Below are positions 32,799 to 45,151 of a stretch of 64,000 nt of DNA, piece after piece. How positions within the stretch are numbered: the stretch's first letter is position 1; each line of letters begins with the position of its first letter. The position numbers and the translations under genes were made by a program. A model generated the notes under the pieces. That model was given only the letters and a program-made list of their open reading frames with translations. It ran no database searches and was not told where the DNA came from. The DNA lies in NCBI GenBank assembly GCA_950022295.1, contig OX465597.1:259037016-259101015 (forward strand), in the 5' to 3' direction. The DNA comes from Bromus sterilis. Lineage: Eukaryota > Streptophyta > Magnoliopsida > Poales > Poaceae.

Positions 32799-34245
32799 TT
32801 AGTGGCGCATCCATAATGCGCCACTAACTACAAGCCCTAAGACCCTTAGGTGTGGCGCATCTCGGAATGCGCCACCTATAAGGCGCATTCTGAAAATGCG
32901 CCACTATTAATTTTTTTTAATTTTGAATTTTGAATCTGGATCTGGAAAACAAATTTTTTAATTTTAAGTTTTTTTAATTTTTTATTTTTTCTTAATTTCA
33001 GGTTAGTATGCTTAATGCCCGGTCACTATGCTTAATCTCAGGTCAAACTAACCTCTGTTGTCAAACTTCCCCGAGGGTCACCCATCCTAGCACTACTCCA
33101 GCCCCGCTTAACTTCTCGGTTCTATTCAACTCTCACTCCAGCTCACCTAGCAGGCACTTGTTGATATATCTAACATATAAATCCTATTAAACCATGTTGA
33201 TGTCTAGGACCTTGTTAATGTTCATGGGTGTGCTAAAATTTTCAACATTTTTTTGAAAATTTCTCGATGGGACCATTAGCATATTTTGAACATTTTAAAA
33301 AATTAATTTTTTTTAAATTCAAGTTATATATTTTTAAAATTATTTAATGTTACTATCTAAAATTTTCAACTTTTTTTTAACTTCCCGATTTGTCCTCTAG
33401 CCTATTTTGAATTTTTTTTAAATAAAAAATATATTTTTTAGAATTTTTTTTGTTACTAGTGGCGCATTTCATACAAAATGCGTCACTACTAAGTTCAGAC
33501 GCCCGTAACTTTTTTCTCTTTTTTTGGGCCTCCAGATCTTCAAACGCCCGTAACTTTTTTCTGTTAGGTTTTTGAGGATTCTAAAAATGTTCAACGGGTT
33601 ACACCCTTTTGAATTTGGGTATAACTTTTCGAGTAGATGATTTTTCATATAAAAAACTTTTTCATCGGAGGTCGTATGCAAAAGTTAAGTCCATTTTACA
33701 AAATTCTCGAGAGATTTTGCAAAAAAATCAAAATTCATATTTGTAAATTTTCCTAACAACTAGACCACATATCATTTCGGAAACTTATTTTCTTTTATTT
33801 TTTTGACATTTCTATCAATTTCTTTTATTTTTTTCCAAATTGAAAAGGCGGTCCACAGGGGGGGGTGTATTTGGGAATTTTCCCGCACAGTTTTTTCTTA
33901 GTAGTGGCGCATATGGGAAATGCGCCACCCCTAAGAGCTTATCGGTGCCGCATTCTGGATGCGCCACTAATAATTCTTTAGGGGTGGCACATTTCCAGAA
34001 TGCGCCACCCATAAGCTCTTAGGGGTGGCGCATCTCCTAAATGCGCCATCTATAAGGTTCTTAGGGGTGGCGCATTTCTCCAAATGCGCCACGTATAAGG
34101 GGATCCAGGGCTGGCCCACTCTTAGGGGTGGCGCATTTTGGAAAATGCGCCACCTATAAGAGCTTATGGGTGGCGCATTTTTTACCAGTGCGCCACCCCT
34201 TAAAACATAATGGCACATTACATATAAAATGTGCCACTAATAAGC
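32799..34245. repeat. subterminal palindromic repeats of the CACTA element
   Basis: Roughly a dozen short palindromes of the form GTGGCGCAT, 4-12 bp, ATGCGCCAC occur: three near 32799-32903, one near 33457, and the rest packed between 33902 and 34245, often joined by CTTAGGGG or CTATAAG. Degenerate copies (GTGGCACATT) are included. The distribution is strongly skewed to the right end. Confidence 0.88.
33063..33123 (-). other. 5S rRNA-derived fragment inside the CACTA element (internal promoter region)
   Basis: Read on the minus strand, this stretch contains GAAGTTAAGCG and CTAGGATGGGTGACC in 5S order. Both are exact matches to the plant 5S rRNA sequence as I recall it, covering the A-box and C-box of the internal RNA polymerase III promoter. 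AGAAC before and GGAAGT after also match. Between the boxes about five bases are missing, in the intermediate element. It is a fragment, not a complete 5S gene. Confidence 0.75.
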
Positions 34246-35354
34246 TTTCCATGTATAGCTATTTCCCTAGTAGTTGAAGCGCGCGCGTTCATCTCTGCCA
34301 TCGGGGCGTCGCGGGGAGGCCCATGGACATGAGCACGATGAAGAGGCGGCGACCAGAGCTTCTGGCCATGGCGAAGACGGCGACCGAGGCGACGGGAAGA
34401 GCCATGGATGGGGGGATTCGAAGCGCCTTGCTCACCTGAGCACGAGGAGGGCCTCGACGGAGCCGAGGAAGAAGCGGCGACGAGGTAATTTGGCGCCGGA
34501 GTTGGGAGTAGCCGCGGCGGCTTGTCGAAGCTAGCGTCACGTCCTTTGCTCCTCTGCTCCAATTGATCGTGGGGGTCGACCTAGCCGTCCACGGCACGCT
34601 CAATGGACACGGTGGTCGCGCGTACCGTCGCCGGTGGCCACGCTGGGGCACGTCGGTCGCTCCGGCTAGGGATGGGGATGCCGCGGAATTCGGTGAGGGA
34701 GAGGAGAGAGCGGACCAGAGACAGAGGGGAGAAGGCACAAGGGCTCGGGGGCGTCTTCCTGCGCGGCATAAGGACGAGGAGGAAGCAGGACGTGGCCTGG
34801 GCGGCGGCATGCTCGCCACGGCGGCAAGCTACCTGCCTGGCCACGGGTAGAAGACGACACTGCCCCTGGTGGGCTGGGCCGGCTTCTAGCCAGGCTTGGC
34901 CAGGTAAGGTGGGTGCTGCCCTTTCCTTTTCTTTTACTTTTATTTCTTTTTATGTTTAATTTTTTTGCCCTAAAAATAAATACTAGGGCATTTTATAAAA
35001 CTCCCATTTATTTTTATAAAACCTAGATGACTCTATAGAAGTCAACCCCAAGTTTTGGGAATTTTTGAAATTCAAATTATTTGAATTCCAATTCAAATAG
35101 AAAATTGATTTAATTTCCAAGCCACTATTTGGATTTTTGAAAAATCTATGAGCGTGGGATTAATCCCAAATCACTTTTAAAATGATCACACTCAGTTTTA
35201 GGATTTTTCAACATATCCAAAATAATTTTGGAATTTTTTTTATTTCTGGCCTTTTATTTAATTCATTTAGGACTTTTCTTTTCCCTATTTCTTTTCTTTT
35301 TGCAATTTTTCTTTCATGATGCAAAAATGCAAACTTAGCAAAGCACAAACCTAA

Positions 35355-38226
35355 TTAGGGTTCTGACAACTCGCCCCCACTCAAAAGAATCTCGTCCCGA
35401 GATTCAGAAGTCGTCGGGAGGAAGGTGGGGTACTCAGCTCGTAGACGATCCTCTCGTTCCCAGGTGGCTTCTTTCTCTGCATGATGTGACCAATGCACTT
35501 TGAGCAATCTGATCTTCTGACGTCTGGTGCTGCGCTCGTCTTCATCAAGAATAAGAACAGGGTACTCTCGATATAAAAGGTTATCTTGGAGATCAAGCGT
35601 TTCGTGGTCTACTTCGCGGATGGGGTCTTTGAAGCAACGCGTGAGTTGAGAGACGTGGAAGACATCATGAACCTGGGAGAGGTGAGGGGGTAGTTCCAAT
35701 TGGTAGGCAACTTCTCCACGTTTAGCGAGAATGCGAAAGGGACCGATATAACGTGGGGCCAACTTGCCTTTGATACCGAAGCTATGGGTACCCTTCAGAG
35801 GAGCAACCCGAAGGTAAGCCTTCTCATCCAGATTATAGCTTTCTTCCCTATGATGACGATCATAATAGCTTTTGTGACGAGACTGGGCTGTTTCCAATTT
35901 CTCACGAACAATGCGAACCTGCTCTTCTGCATCCTGAATTATATCCGGTCCAAAGAATTGTCTTTCACCAGTTTCTGACCAGTTTAGGGGTGTTCGACAT
36001 TTCTGTCCATAGAGAAATTCAAAAGGAGCCATGCCCAAACTAGATTGGAAGCTATTGTTATACGCAAATTCGGCAAAAGGAAGAGAATTCTCCCATGTCT
36101 TTCCGAAAAGAGATAACACAAGCTCTGAGCATGTCTTCGAGAATTTGATTGACCCTTTCTACTTGACCACTGGACTGCGGGTGATAAGCGGTGCTAAAGG
36201 AGAGGTGGGTTCCCATAGCATTCTGGAAACTTTCCCAAAATCGAGAAGTGAAAAGACTACCACGGTCTGAATTGATTTCCAAAGGAACACCGTGAAGTGA
36301 CACGATTCGGGAGACATACAAGTCCGCTAACTGGCTAGCAGTAATAGACTCGCGAACGGGAAGGAAGTGAGCAACTTTGGAAAGTCGATCAATGACAACG
36401 AAGATGGCATCATTTCCTTTCTGGATTTTTGGAAAGCCAATGATGAAGTCCATACTGAATTTATCCCATTTCCACTCGGGGATAGGCAAAGGTTGAAGTG
36501 TACCAGCAGGTCTTTGGTGTTCGGCCTTAATGCGACGACAAACATCACATTCGGCAAAAAATCGAGCAATGTCTCTCTTCATCCTAGTCCACCAAAATCT
36601 CTGGCGTAGATCTCGGTACATTTTTGTGCTACCGGGATGAATCGAGAGGGGTGTGTCATGGGCTTCTTTGAGGATGAGTTTCCTTAGTTCCCTATTCTTA
36701 GGTACTACCAAACGATTTCCAAAGAATACCGTTCCTTTACTATCTGTGGAGAAACATTTAGCAACTCTGCTAGCAATGTTCTCCTTGATCCGGCGAACAC
36801 CTCGTGCACGCCTTTGGGAAACTATGATTTTATCCTCAAGGGTTGGTTTGGCCACCAAGTTGAAAAGAGATCCACGAGGAACAATCTCGAGGTTGATCTT
36901 TCGAAATTCCTCATGAAGAAGTGGTTGATACTGTTGTAACATGAGGTTGTTACAATACGACTTACGACTTAGTGCATCAGCCATGACATTGACTTTGCCT
37001 GGGGTGTAAGAAATTCCTAAGTCATAATCTTTTATCAACTCAATCCAGCGTCTTTTCCTGAGATTAAGATCTGGCTGGGTGAATATGTATTTGAGGCTTT
37101 GGTGGTCGGAATAGATCTCGCAACGATTACCAAGGAGGTAATGTCGCCAAGTTGTCAGGGCAAGAACTACGGCAGCGAGTTAAAGATCATGGGTAGGATA
37201 GTTCTCTTCATGTGGACGCAAATGGCGTGAAGCATAAGCTACCACATGTCTATCTTGCATAAGTATGCATCCTAACCCTTGCCGTGAGGCGTCACAAAAG
37301 ATATCGAAATCCTTTTTGGTGTCTGGAGGCGCAAGTACGGGTGAAAAAGTCAATCTTCTTTTTAGCTCTTGAAAGCTTTCCTTCCAATTGGGGGTCCATT
37401 CGAATTTCTTATCTTTCTTGAGGAGTTCAGTTAGAGTCTTTGCAAATTTAGAAAATTAATCGACGAAGCGGCGACAATAGCTTGCTAAACCAAGAAAACT
37501 CCTAACTTGCTTAACCGATTCGGGTGGAGTCCACTCAAGGACGGCCTGAACTCTCTCGGGATTGACAGCAATACCTTTGGCAGAAATCACGTGGCCTAAA
37601 TAGGTCACTTCTGGTAGCCAGAATTTACACTTTGAGAATTTGGCATATAGGCGGTGCTCTCTAAGTTTCATCAATACCAACCTAAGATGTTCTGCGTGCT
37701 CTTCTTCGTTCTTCGAGTAGATGAGAATGTCATCCAGATAAACTATAACAAATTTATCTAGGTACTCCATGAAGATCAAATTCATCAAGCGCGAGAATGT
37801 GGCGGGGGAATTGGTTAAACCGAGGGACATAACGGTGTACTCATAAAGACCATAACGAGTAGTAAAGGCCGTTTTGGGAATGTCCTCGTTTCTGATTTTG
37901 ATTTGATGATAGCCTAATCTCAAATCCATTTTGGAGAAGACAGAGGATCCTGCAAGTTGATCATAAAGATCATTGATCCTGGGCAGTGGGTACTTGTTCT
38001 TTAGCGTCGCTAGATTTAGCGGGCGATAGTCTACACACATCCTTTTTGTTCCATCTTTCTTCGTTACGAACAGAACGGGGAAACCCCATGGCCATGAGCT
38101 AGGGCGGATGAATCCTTTTGCCAACGAAGCTTCAAGTTGGATTTTGAGCTCAGCTAAATCACGTGGGGCCATTCTATATGGGCGTCTGGATATTGAGGCG
38201 GTTCCTGGGATAAGATCTACAACCAA
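35355..38226 (-). pseudogene. element B Pol (RT, RNase H, integrase, chromodomain), broken
   Basis: Reading leftward, the RT starts near 38226, with FSKMDLRLGYHQI and the catalytic YLDD. RNase H has CDASRQGLGC. The integrase core has MDFIIGF, NSDRGSLFTS and HPQSSGQVERVNQ, and the C-terminus carries GPFRILAKRGEVAYQLELP and a chromodomain-like LKVHWSHHAEKEATWERED. Lesions: an in-frame TAA at 37456-37458, a TAA near 37179 and a frameshift near 36105. The final frame (36119 to 35355) runs through the polypurine tract and ends 14 bases inside the LTR. The catalytic triad of integrase is intact. Confidence 0.9.
35369..35382 (-). promoter_or_regulatory. polypurine tract of element B (reversed)
   Basis: On the minus strand this reads GAGTGGGGGCGAGT, directly before the LTR start TGTCAGAACCC. 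It lies within the pol reading frame. Confidence 0.8.
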
Positions 38227-38229
38227 ACT

Positions 38230-39824
38230 CTACAGATCTGTCAGGTGGTATGCCTGGCAGCTCTTCTGGAAAGACATCCGGGAATCACGAACCACCGGAA
38301 TATCTTCAAGATCTAGAAGAGGAAGCACATTCAAGGAATGCACCTGGGTTTTAGAGCTTGGTGAGGTGTACTTGATTGTCTGGGCTGATGGATGGGTTAG
38401 TTTAACTGACTTGGCTTTACAATCAAGGACAGCATTCTGTCTTGATAAACAATCCATACCTAAGATCACATCAATGTCTGAAGACTTGAGGGCTATAAGT
38501 GAGGCAAGGAATACTAAACCCTCAATTTCAGTTTCATTTTCATGACTCACCATGGTGGTGTGCCATCTGGATCCAGGGGCTTGCACAACTAAGGGGGTGG
38601 ATAACATCGAAAAAGAGATGTCATGTGACAGTGCAAAATCCTGGGATATGAATGAGTGAGATGCTCCTGGGTCAAAAAGAACCGAAGCTGGGATGGAATT
38701 GACAGGAAGGGTTCTGAGTACAACATCGGTTGACTTGTGGGAATCCAGAATGGATACATGATTCACATAACCATATTCATAGGCAGGAGGCTTGACATTG
38801 GAAGTTTTGGGTGGTGGCTTGCCACGACGAAAAGCTTGCTTTGGTTTAGGGGTGGTGGCTACATGATTTTCGGGACACTCTCGAACATTGTGGCCTGATT
38901 GTCCACACTGGAAGCAAACACCACGTGGAATGAAAGGAACATGAGCACTTGATTTTCCAACAAAATTCCAAGGAGGAAAATTGGGTTGAGGTGGACGATA
39001 TATGGTGGTTGGTGGTCTAGAAGCACTTACAGCATGACTGACGTCACTGAAGGGAATCCATACACATCGTTTCCGAGAACCTGAGCTAGAAGATGGTGCA
39101 AACTCACGATCACGCTTGCGAGACTCTTCGTACAACTCATTTCCATACTCAGCCTTGAAGGATTTGTCGACCAAGTCCCTGAAGTTGACGAACTCGTGAA
39201 GATTCAGGTCATGACGAAGAACGGGGCTAAGTCCTTTGCGGAACCTTGTCTGTTTCTTGGCATCGGTGGATACTTCTTCTTGGGCATAACGTGCTAGACG
39301 AGTGAACTCAGTCCGATACTCATGAACAGTCATCTTTCCTTGGGTCAGATTGCAAAATTCTTCTCTCTTGCGCTCCATCAGCTGATCCGGAATATGATAT
39401 CCTCGGAAATCATCACAAAACTCTTGCCAAGTCACCACGTGACCAACTGGTTTATTTCTACGAAGTTCTCCCACCATTGAAGAGCAACACCTTCCAGAAA
39501 ATATGCCGCGAATAGCACACGACCACCGGGAGCAACATGGGCTGTATCAAGCTTATGCTCGAGGGAACGAAGCCAATCATCGGCATCAAGGGGATCAGAA
39601 GAACATCGGAATACGGGCGGGTTGAGGAGAATGAAATCCTGGATGGTAACAACACTATGATGCTGACGAGAAGTGTTCTGCTCAATACGCTCGAGAAGAC
39701 GTGTCTGCTCACGACGATTCTACTCAGCATCCATCATGATTTCTGTCGTTGAGGTTGGTGGTGGAGGTTCTTCATCATCTATGTTACCGGAACTGGGATC
39801 AACACCCTGATTTGCACCTGACAT
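38230..39824 (-). pseudogene. element B Gag-protease, broken
   Basis: Gag starts at ATG 39824 (MSGANQGVDPSSGN...). There is an in-frame TAG at 39720-39722 and a one-base loss near 39460, after which the long frame 39477-38230 continues. It contains LTQGKMTVHEYRTEF, a CCHC knuckle (CFQCGQSGHNVREC) and the protease motif LFDPGASHSF, with Pro in place of Thr/Ser at the active site (38665-38673). VILGMDCL follows. Near 38285 a lost base changes the frame until about 38215, where an extra base restores it, so the junction to RT is scrambled. Element C shows the same DPG motif. Confidence 0.88.
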
Positions 39825-40254
39825 TCTGTGTGATAAGAATCAACAATCAGAATAGGATTTAGGACACAATTCTATGCTAAGATAGAAGACTATAATGCAA
39901 GAGCATCTAAGTCACAAACGGACAGCATAACGGCTGCACCGGGATGGAATTTGAGACAACCTACAGGATGACGGACATCACTTCCACAGAAACACTATGG
40001 AATGATGGCTCAAAAAGACCACAACACTCATACAGCTACAAAGAAGCAATCAACGAGGTGTCCTAGTAAAGACATAGATGAGCGTAGTCCTATCTTCCCG
40101 TAGAATAAGATGAGGATGACTCAGAACTCAGATCGATGAGTGTAAGGAGAAAAAAGAAGTCTTACGTTGTTCCCTTATACCCAATGTAACTATATAACTA
40201 TAGAATGCTAGACTCGACATCGTCCAAGGGTTTGATAATCCTACAGACAGTCCT
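39825..40254 (-). other. untranslated leader of element B
   Basis: About 430 bases between the gag start and the primer-binding site hold no coding sequence. They are similar to the C leader at 49609-50066. Confidence 0.65.
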
Positions 40255-40266
40255 GCTCTGATACCA
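40255..40266 (-). promoter_or_regulatory. primer-binding site of element B, initiator tRNA-Met type
   Basis: On the minus strand this is TGGTATCAGAGC, four bases from the LTR at 40271. Confidence 0.88.
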
Positions 40267-40270
40267 AGTC

Positions 40271-43200
40271 TGTCGGGACCCGGGGTTAGCGTATGTAATT
40301 CCGGTCATAATGCAATCACATGGAGAGCCGAGAGCCGTACCCACTTGTCTAAGCAGACAAGGCCAAGCACAGAACATTCTCGGAAAGCATCGTACGTGAG
40401 GGGCATCCCATCCAGGCCGGATGATCAACTGCGATGGGTCCTCATCGTCCGCACACAAGTCTAAATGCTTATGGGTGGTGAATCCCATACTCATAGACAA
40501 GTCGCCTCAACCATGTTATCGATTGAATCATAAACCTTACATAGACTTACTCCAGCCCGATCACTTAGTCGGGGTCTAGGGCGGGCTCGATCATACAACA
40601 AAGTGTGCACGTGACAGTGTCACGAGCAATCGCATCGCAATGCCCCAAGCTGCGCCCATCTAAGTGCCACTTGGTGTATAAAATACCGCCAGCCAGATCA
40701 CAACTAAGGTCACGAAAACCCATACTAAGACATGCATGTTATAATCATACACGCAGCACACATGTCTAGTATAAACAGATGGTAATCACAACATGAACTC
40801 TACAAACTCAGTCTTTATAACTTCTGCTAAACAGAGCAGACATAGTAGTTGTATTACAAGCAGAGATCACAGGGTTGTGATCCAACATTACATCAAACAT
40901 CAACGGAAGCAAATTATGTCTTAGTAAAGACAAGTTTAACAAATGGCTTAAGAATCCTGAACGAAAATACAACGACCCTCCAAAGGGCACAGGCTGCTGT
41001 CTGGAACTATGCGACCTGGTCCACATCGAGCTCGAGGTAGAGGCCACCATCAGGGTCAGTGGTCTCGTCTCTAAAACATAGAATAAGCAAACGTGAGTAC
41101 AAAGTCGTACTCAGCAAGACTTACATAGGAACTATACTACTCATGCACATGTATCAAGGCAAAGGGAGGTGGGTTTCATTTGCAGAAGTGCCAGCTTTGA
41201 CTTGGCTAGTCCTGTACTACGAATACCAGAAAGAGGTAAGGAGCGTACACGAGTCCAAGTAACAAGTCTCCAACCAATACACCACTATGGATACTTCCTC
41301 GACTTCCCCACGAGGAAGCACGCCATTGCACTCACACTTATCTTGGCAAGTTTTAAGAGTAAGCGTTCAAGTTGTCTATGATCAAGTAAAGGTCTCCAAG
41401 TAGTCCATAACCGCGGACACGGTTATTCGAATAGTTCATTAACCCTGCAGGGGTGTACTGCTACACACACGCCTCATCAGTTACCGCCTGGGGATGGACC
41501 CTTCAAGTGAGTACCGGCGAGGATGTTTCCACGACACTTCACTCACGGCACCATCTCTAGTCCTAGGGAGTCGCCTATTTGAGTTGGGACCACGATCGGA
41601 ATCCGGCCGATTTTTCCGATGCGGACTCAAACGTTGTGTGACCGCCATCAAGCTCAACTCGATCATGATCACTTGATTCAACGTGCCCACAACCTACGCC
41701 AACCACTTACCTTTGTTCCACTTGCTTGAGATCGTTAAAGGGTGAACTACTTGCGAGTCCTGGACAGGTCCGGGGTGAGGTACTAGGCCGAGAGGGGTCA
41801 GTGAGCCCAATGTGTGGTCGTACTCTTAGTCTTGGATAACAACACAAGAACTCGGGCTTAAGGCAGTGTTCAACGAGACAACCCACTGTGTAATCCTACA
41901 CAGCCTCTCGTCGTTCACCTTTGTTTAGGGTAGATTCACCAACATGTTACCACCATCATTCACATGATCACTACCATCCCGACTCACAACAGAGTAGCCT
42001 CAGGTAACAACTCTAAGCATGCAATAAGCTGTAACAGTTGCAGGGGCCACAAGATAACAGTCAACTCCTATATCTTCTAGGATTGTGGTTTGCTTACTAC
42101 TGTGACAAAATGATAGGTCATGCAAAGGAATGGGTTCAACTAGCGGTAGAACGTATCATGGTGACATCCTTAACATGCATTTGCGAGAATGAGAGGGAAC
42201 TGGGATTTTATCGACATGATCAAGGAGGGGGGTGCTTGCCTTGCTGACGATCACGATGTAACACTCTTCTGACGTGAGGTTGAACTCGTCTCCGAGATCA
42301 ACTCTACGGAGAAGAAGAAATCACCGAAGCACTGAAAGTAAAGCACATTCAAGATAATACAATTCACAAGCAATATGCAAAACATAGCATGGCAAGGTAC
42401 TGATGTGACTTAGGTTTAAATTACAACATGTTAATTGAAGTTGATTTGAAAAGCAAATTCAAATTCAAACTCCAAATGGTATTCAATTTTGTCCAAGTTG
42501 CATTTGCCAATGTTTGTTCATTACAAACCATGTTATCATGTATGTGAAATTCTTCTGAAGTGTAGGTGATCATATTAGCATTGCTTTGGTTGAAGTTGGA
42601 ATGGCTTTAGTGATTTATTTGAATTATATCAAATGATCCATATAGCAAAATTCTACTGGTTCCTCAATATAAACAATTCAAACATGGATGAAAGTTTGAT
42701 TTGGATAGAGCATTTTATTCTGATCAATTTTCATATATTACACTTTGAATTTGGACTTATAGATTAAAAGATATTCAATTTCAAATTTTATGCAATTTTC
42801 TGTGATTTCTGGAATAAATTAATTCCTTTAAGCTTTACTGTGTCATGGTGACGTCGTGCTGACGTGGGCGGTGGCCTGACCAGTGGGGCCCTCTGGTCAG
42901 TGACTGGGATGGTTAATCCCCGGTTTAAATAACCCCCTGGTTAATTAGAGGGGGCCCTGGGCCCACCTGTCAGTGGCTTGGGGGTGGTTAGGCTAGGGGA
43001 TTAGGGCCTCTAATGGTGGAGCTCGCCGGCGTCCACTGGAGCTCGCCGGAGCTCACGCCAGAGAGGGGAAACGAGCACAGGAGAGGGGGCAAAGAGTACT
43101 GGGGGAAAGCTTGGAAGCGCGCGCGGTCGTCTCTGCCATCGGGGCGTCGCGGGGAGGCCCGTGGCCATGAGCACGATGAAGAGGCGGCGACCAGAGCTTA

Positions 43201-44206
43201 TGTCCTATTGCGAAGACGGCGACCGAGGCGACGGGGAGAGCCATGGATGGGGGGATTCGAAGCGCCTTGCTCACCGGAGCACGAGGAGGGCCTCGACGGA
43301 GCCGGGGAAGAAGCGGCAACGAGGTAATTTTGCGCCGGAGTTGGGGGTAGCCGCGGCGTCTTGGCGAAGCTAGCATCACGTCCTTTGCTCCTCTGCTCCA
43401 ATTGACCGTGGGGGTCGACGTATCCGTCCACGGCGCGCTCAATGGACACGGTGGTCGCGCGTATCGTCGCCGGTGGCCACGCTGGGGCACGTCGGTCGCT
43501 CCGGCTAGGGCTCGGGATGCCGCGGAATTCGGTGAGGGAGAGGAGAGAGCGGACCAGAGAGAGAGGGGAGAAGGCACAAGGGTTCGGGGGCGTCTTCCTG
43601 CGCGGGATAAGGACGAGGGGGGAAGCAGGACGTGGCCTGGGCGGCGGCATGCTCGCCACGGCGGCGAGCTGCCTTCCTGGCCACGGGTAGAAGACGACCC
43701 TGCCCCTGGCGCGCTGGGCCGGCTTCTAGCCAGGCTGCGCCAGGTAAGGTGGGTTCTGCCCTTTTCTTTTCTTTTTCTTTTATTTCTTTTTCTGTTTAAT
43801 TTGTTTGCCCTAAAAATAAATACTAGGGCATTTTATAAAACTCCCATTTATTTTTATAAAACCTAGATGACTCTATAGAAGTCAACCCCAAGTTTTGGGA
43901 ATTTTTGAAATTCAAATTATTTGAATTCCAATTCAAATAGACAATTGATTTAATTTCCAAGCCACTATTTGGATTTTTGAAAAATCTATGAGCATGGGAT
44001 TAATCCCAACTCACTTTTAAAATGATCACACTCATTTATAGGAATTTTCAACATACCCAAAAGAATTTTGGAAAAAATATTTATTTCTGGCCTTTTATTT
44101 AATTCATTTAGGGCTTTTTTCCCCATTTCTTTTCTTTTTGCAAACTTTTTTTCATGATGCAAAAATGCAAACTTAGCAAAGCACAAACCTAATTAGGGTT
44201 CTGAGA
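40271..44206 (-). repeat. element B right LTR (5' LTR in element orientation)
   Basis: It starts TGTCGGGACCCGGGG and ends GGGTTCTGAGA. It aligns with 29930-35368 apart from the CACTA insertion. About eleven differences in the first 215 bp, counted by eye, suggest this element is clearly older than D. It provides the empty site for the CACTA insertion near 43115. Confidence 0.9.
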
Positions 44207-44211
44207 GGTAC

Positions 44212-45151
44212 ATCGGCGCTGCGCTACAGAGCACGGGGAGGCCCGCTGGGAGAGGGGAAATGGGCGTGAGCTCATCCTGAGTGTGTAGGAACCGACGAGG
44301 AGGCCGGAGGAGGGCTGGCGGTGACGGAATCAACGGCGATGGTCTGCGGCTCCGGCGAGTGTGGCGGTGAGGAGGGACACGGCGGTGCGACGTCTTGCCG
44401 TCGTTGGCCGCGTGGGAACGGCAGCGCGCTCAGCGGCAGCGCTCGGGCGGCGACGGAATCGCGAGAGAGAGAGGGAGAGGGAAAGCGGCGAGTGAGTGGA
44501 AGGAGGCAGGGGACTCAGGGCGTCTCCGTGGCGTCTAGAAGAGACCAGGGGTGCCTCGGGGGTGATGTGACCCTCGCTGGTGTTGGCATGCTCGCCACCG
44601 AGCAGCTTGTCGACGCGGCGGGGAAGACGACAAGCCCCCAGGTGGGCTTGGGCCGGGGGGGATAAGTTGGGCCCGGGGCCTGTAGGGGTGGGCTATCTTT
44701 CCTTTTTTCCTTTTTATCTTTGTTTTGTTTTCTGTTTATTTGTTTTGATGTGCAAAAAAATAGCTAGGCATTTTATTAAATGCTCCAAATTTTTATGGGG
44801 ACTTGTAATGCATATAGCTAGCCACTTACAAAGTTTGGGCATTTTTAAAATTCAACTAATTTGAATTTTAAATTAAATAGGGGTATTATTTAATTTCCAA
44901 AGCACTTATGGTATTTTTGAGAAATCTTGGTGCATGCAGTGGGACCCACTTTACTTTATATGTGATCATGCATATTTATAAGACTTTTCAAAAATACCAT
45001 AGGAATTTTTAGAAGAAATTTTTATCTGGCCTTTTGAATTAAACTCTCTAGGGCTTTTCTTTTCCCCATTTTTGAATTTCTTTTTGAAATTTTCACATGA
45101 TGCAAAGGAGTCAAGCAAACCCTAGAACTTACCCTAGGTGGGGTTGTGACA
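44212..45151 (-). repeat. element C left LTR, inner part
   Basis: Continues the LTR interrupted at 29929 and ends GGGTTGTGACA next to the reversed polypurine tract. From 44435 it matches the right LTR from 52090. The part before that is missing from the right LTR. Confidence 0.85.

Larger units (their letters stand above)
32757..34275. mobile_element. CACTA DNA transposon, non-autonomous, 1,519 bp
   Basis: The left end is CACTACTAGGGAA and the right end TTCCCTAGTAGTT, an inverted repeat with only the last base changed from G. GAA flanks both sides (32754-32756 and 34276-34278). The uninterrupted site is visible in B's right LTR near 43115 (TTGGAAGCGC), which confirms the boundaries. There is no transposase gene. 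The subterminal parts contain many GTGGCGCAT...ATGCGCCAC palindromes, as in Triticeae CACTA elements, where such repeats are expected to bind transposase. The middle holds a 5S rRNA-like stretch. Confidence 0.93.
29930..35368 (-). repeat. element B left LTR (3' LTR in element orientation), with CACTA insertion
   Basis: 5,439 bp including the 1,519-bp CACTA element and its 3-bp duplication. Without them it is 3,917 bp, matching the 3,936-bp right LTR. It ends GGGTTCTGACA, next to the reversed polypurine tract. GC-rich frames on both strands near 34270-34960 are not genes. Confidence 0.9.
29930..44206 (-). mobile_element. element B: gypsy (chromovirus-type) LTR retrotransposon, minus strand
   Basis: Bounded by TGTTGGGACCC (29930) and GGGTTCTGAGA (ending 44206; CA expected, one base changed). 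Flanks are GTTAC (29925-29929) and GGTAC (44207-44211), a 5-bp duplication with one mismatch. It has LTRs at both ends, a reversed gag-pol and an initiator-Met primer site. It is inserted in the left LTR of C, so it is younger than C. Its left LTR holds a CACTA element. Stops and frameshifts make it non-coding. Confidence 0.9.

Noticed and set aside
33063..33123. A complete 5S rRNA gene
   Set aside because: Only the internal promoter part matches; the ends of the 120-base RNA are not recognisable and the intermediate element is partly deleted.
32799..34245. Regularly spaced palindromes that could suggest a CRISPR-like array
   Set aside because: Spacing is irregular, units are variable palindromes, and they lie inside a bounded CACTA element of a plant genome.
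34218..34959. Open frames on both strands, repeated at 43013-43866
   Set aside because: These are the two LTR copies of element B; no domain or conserved start.
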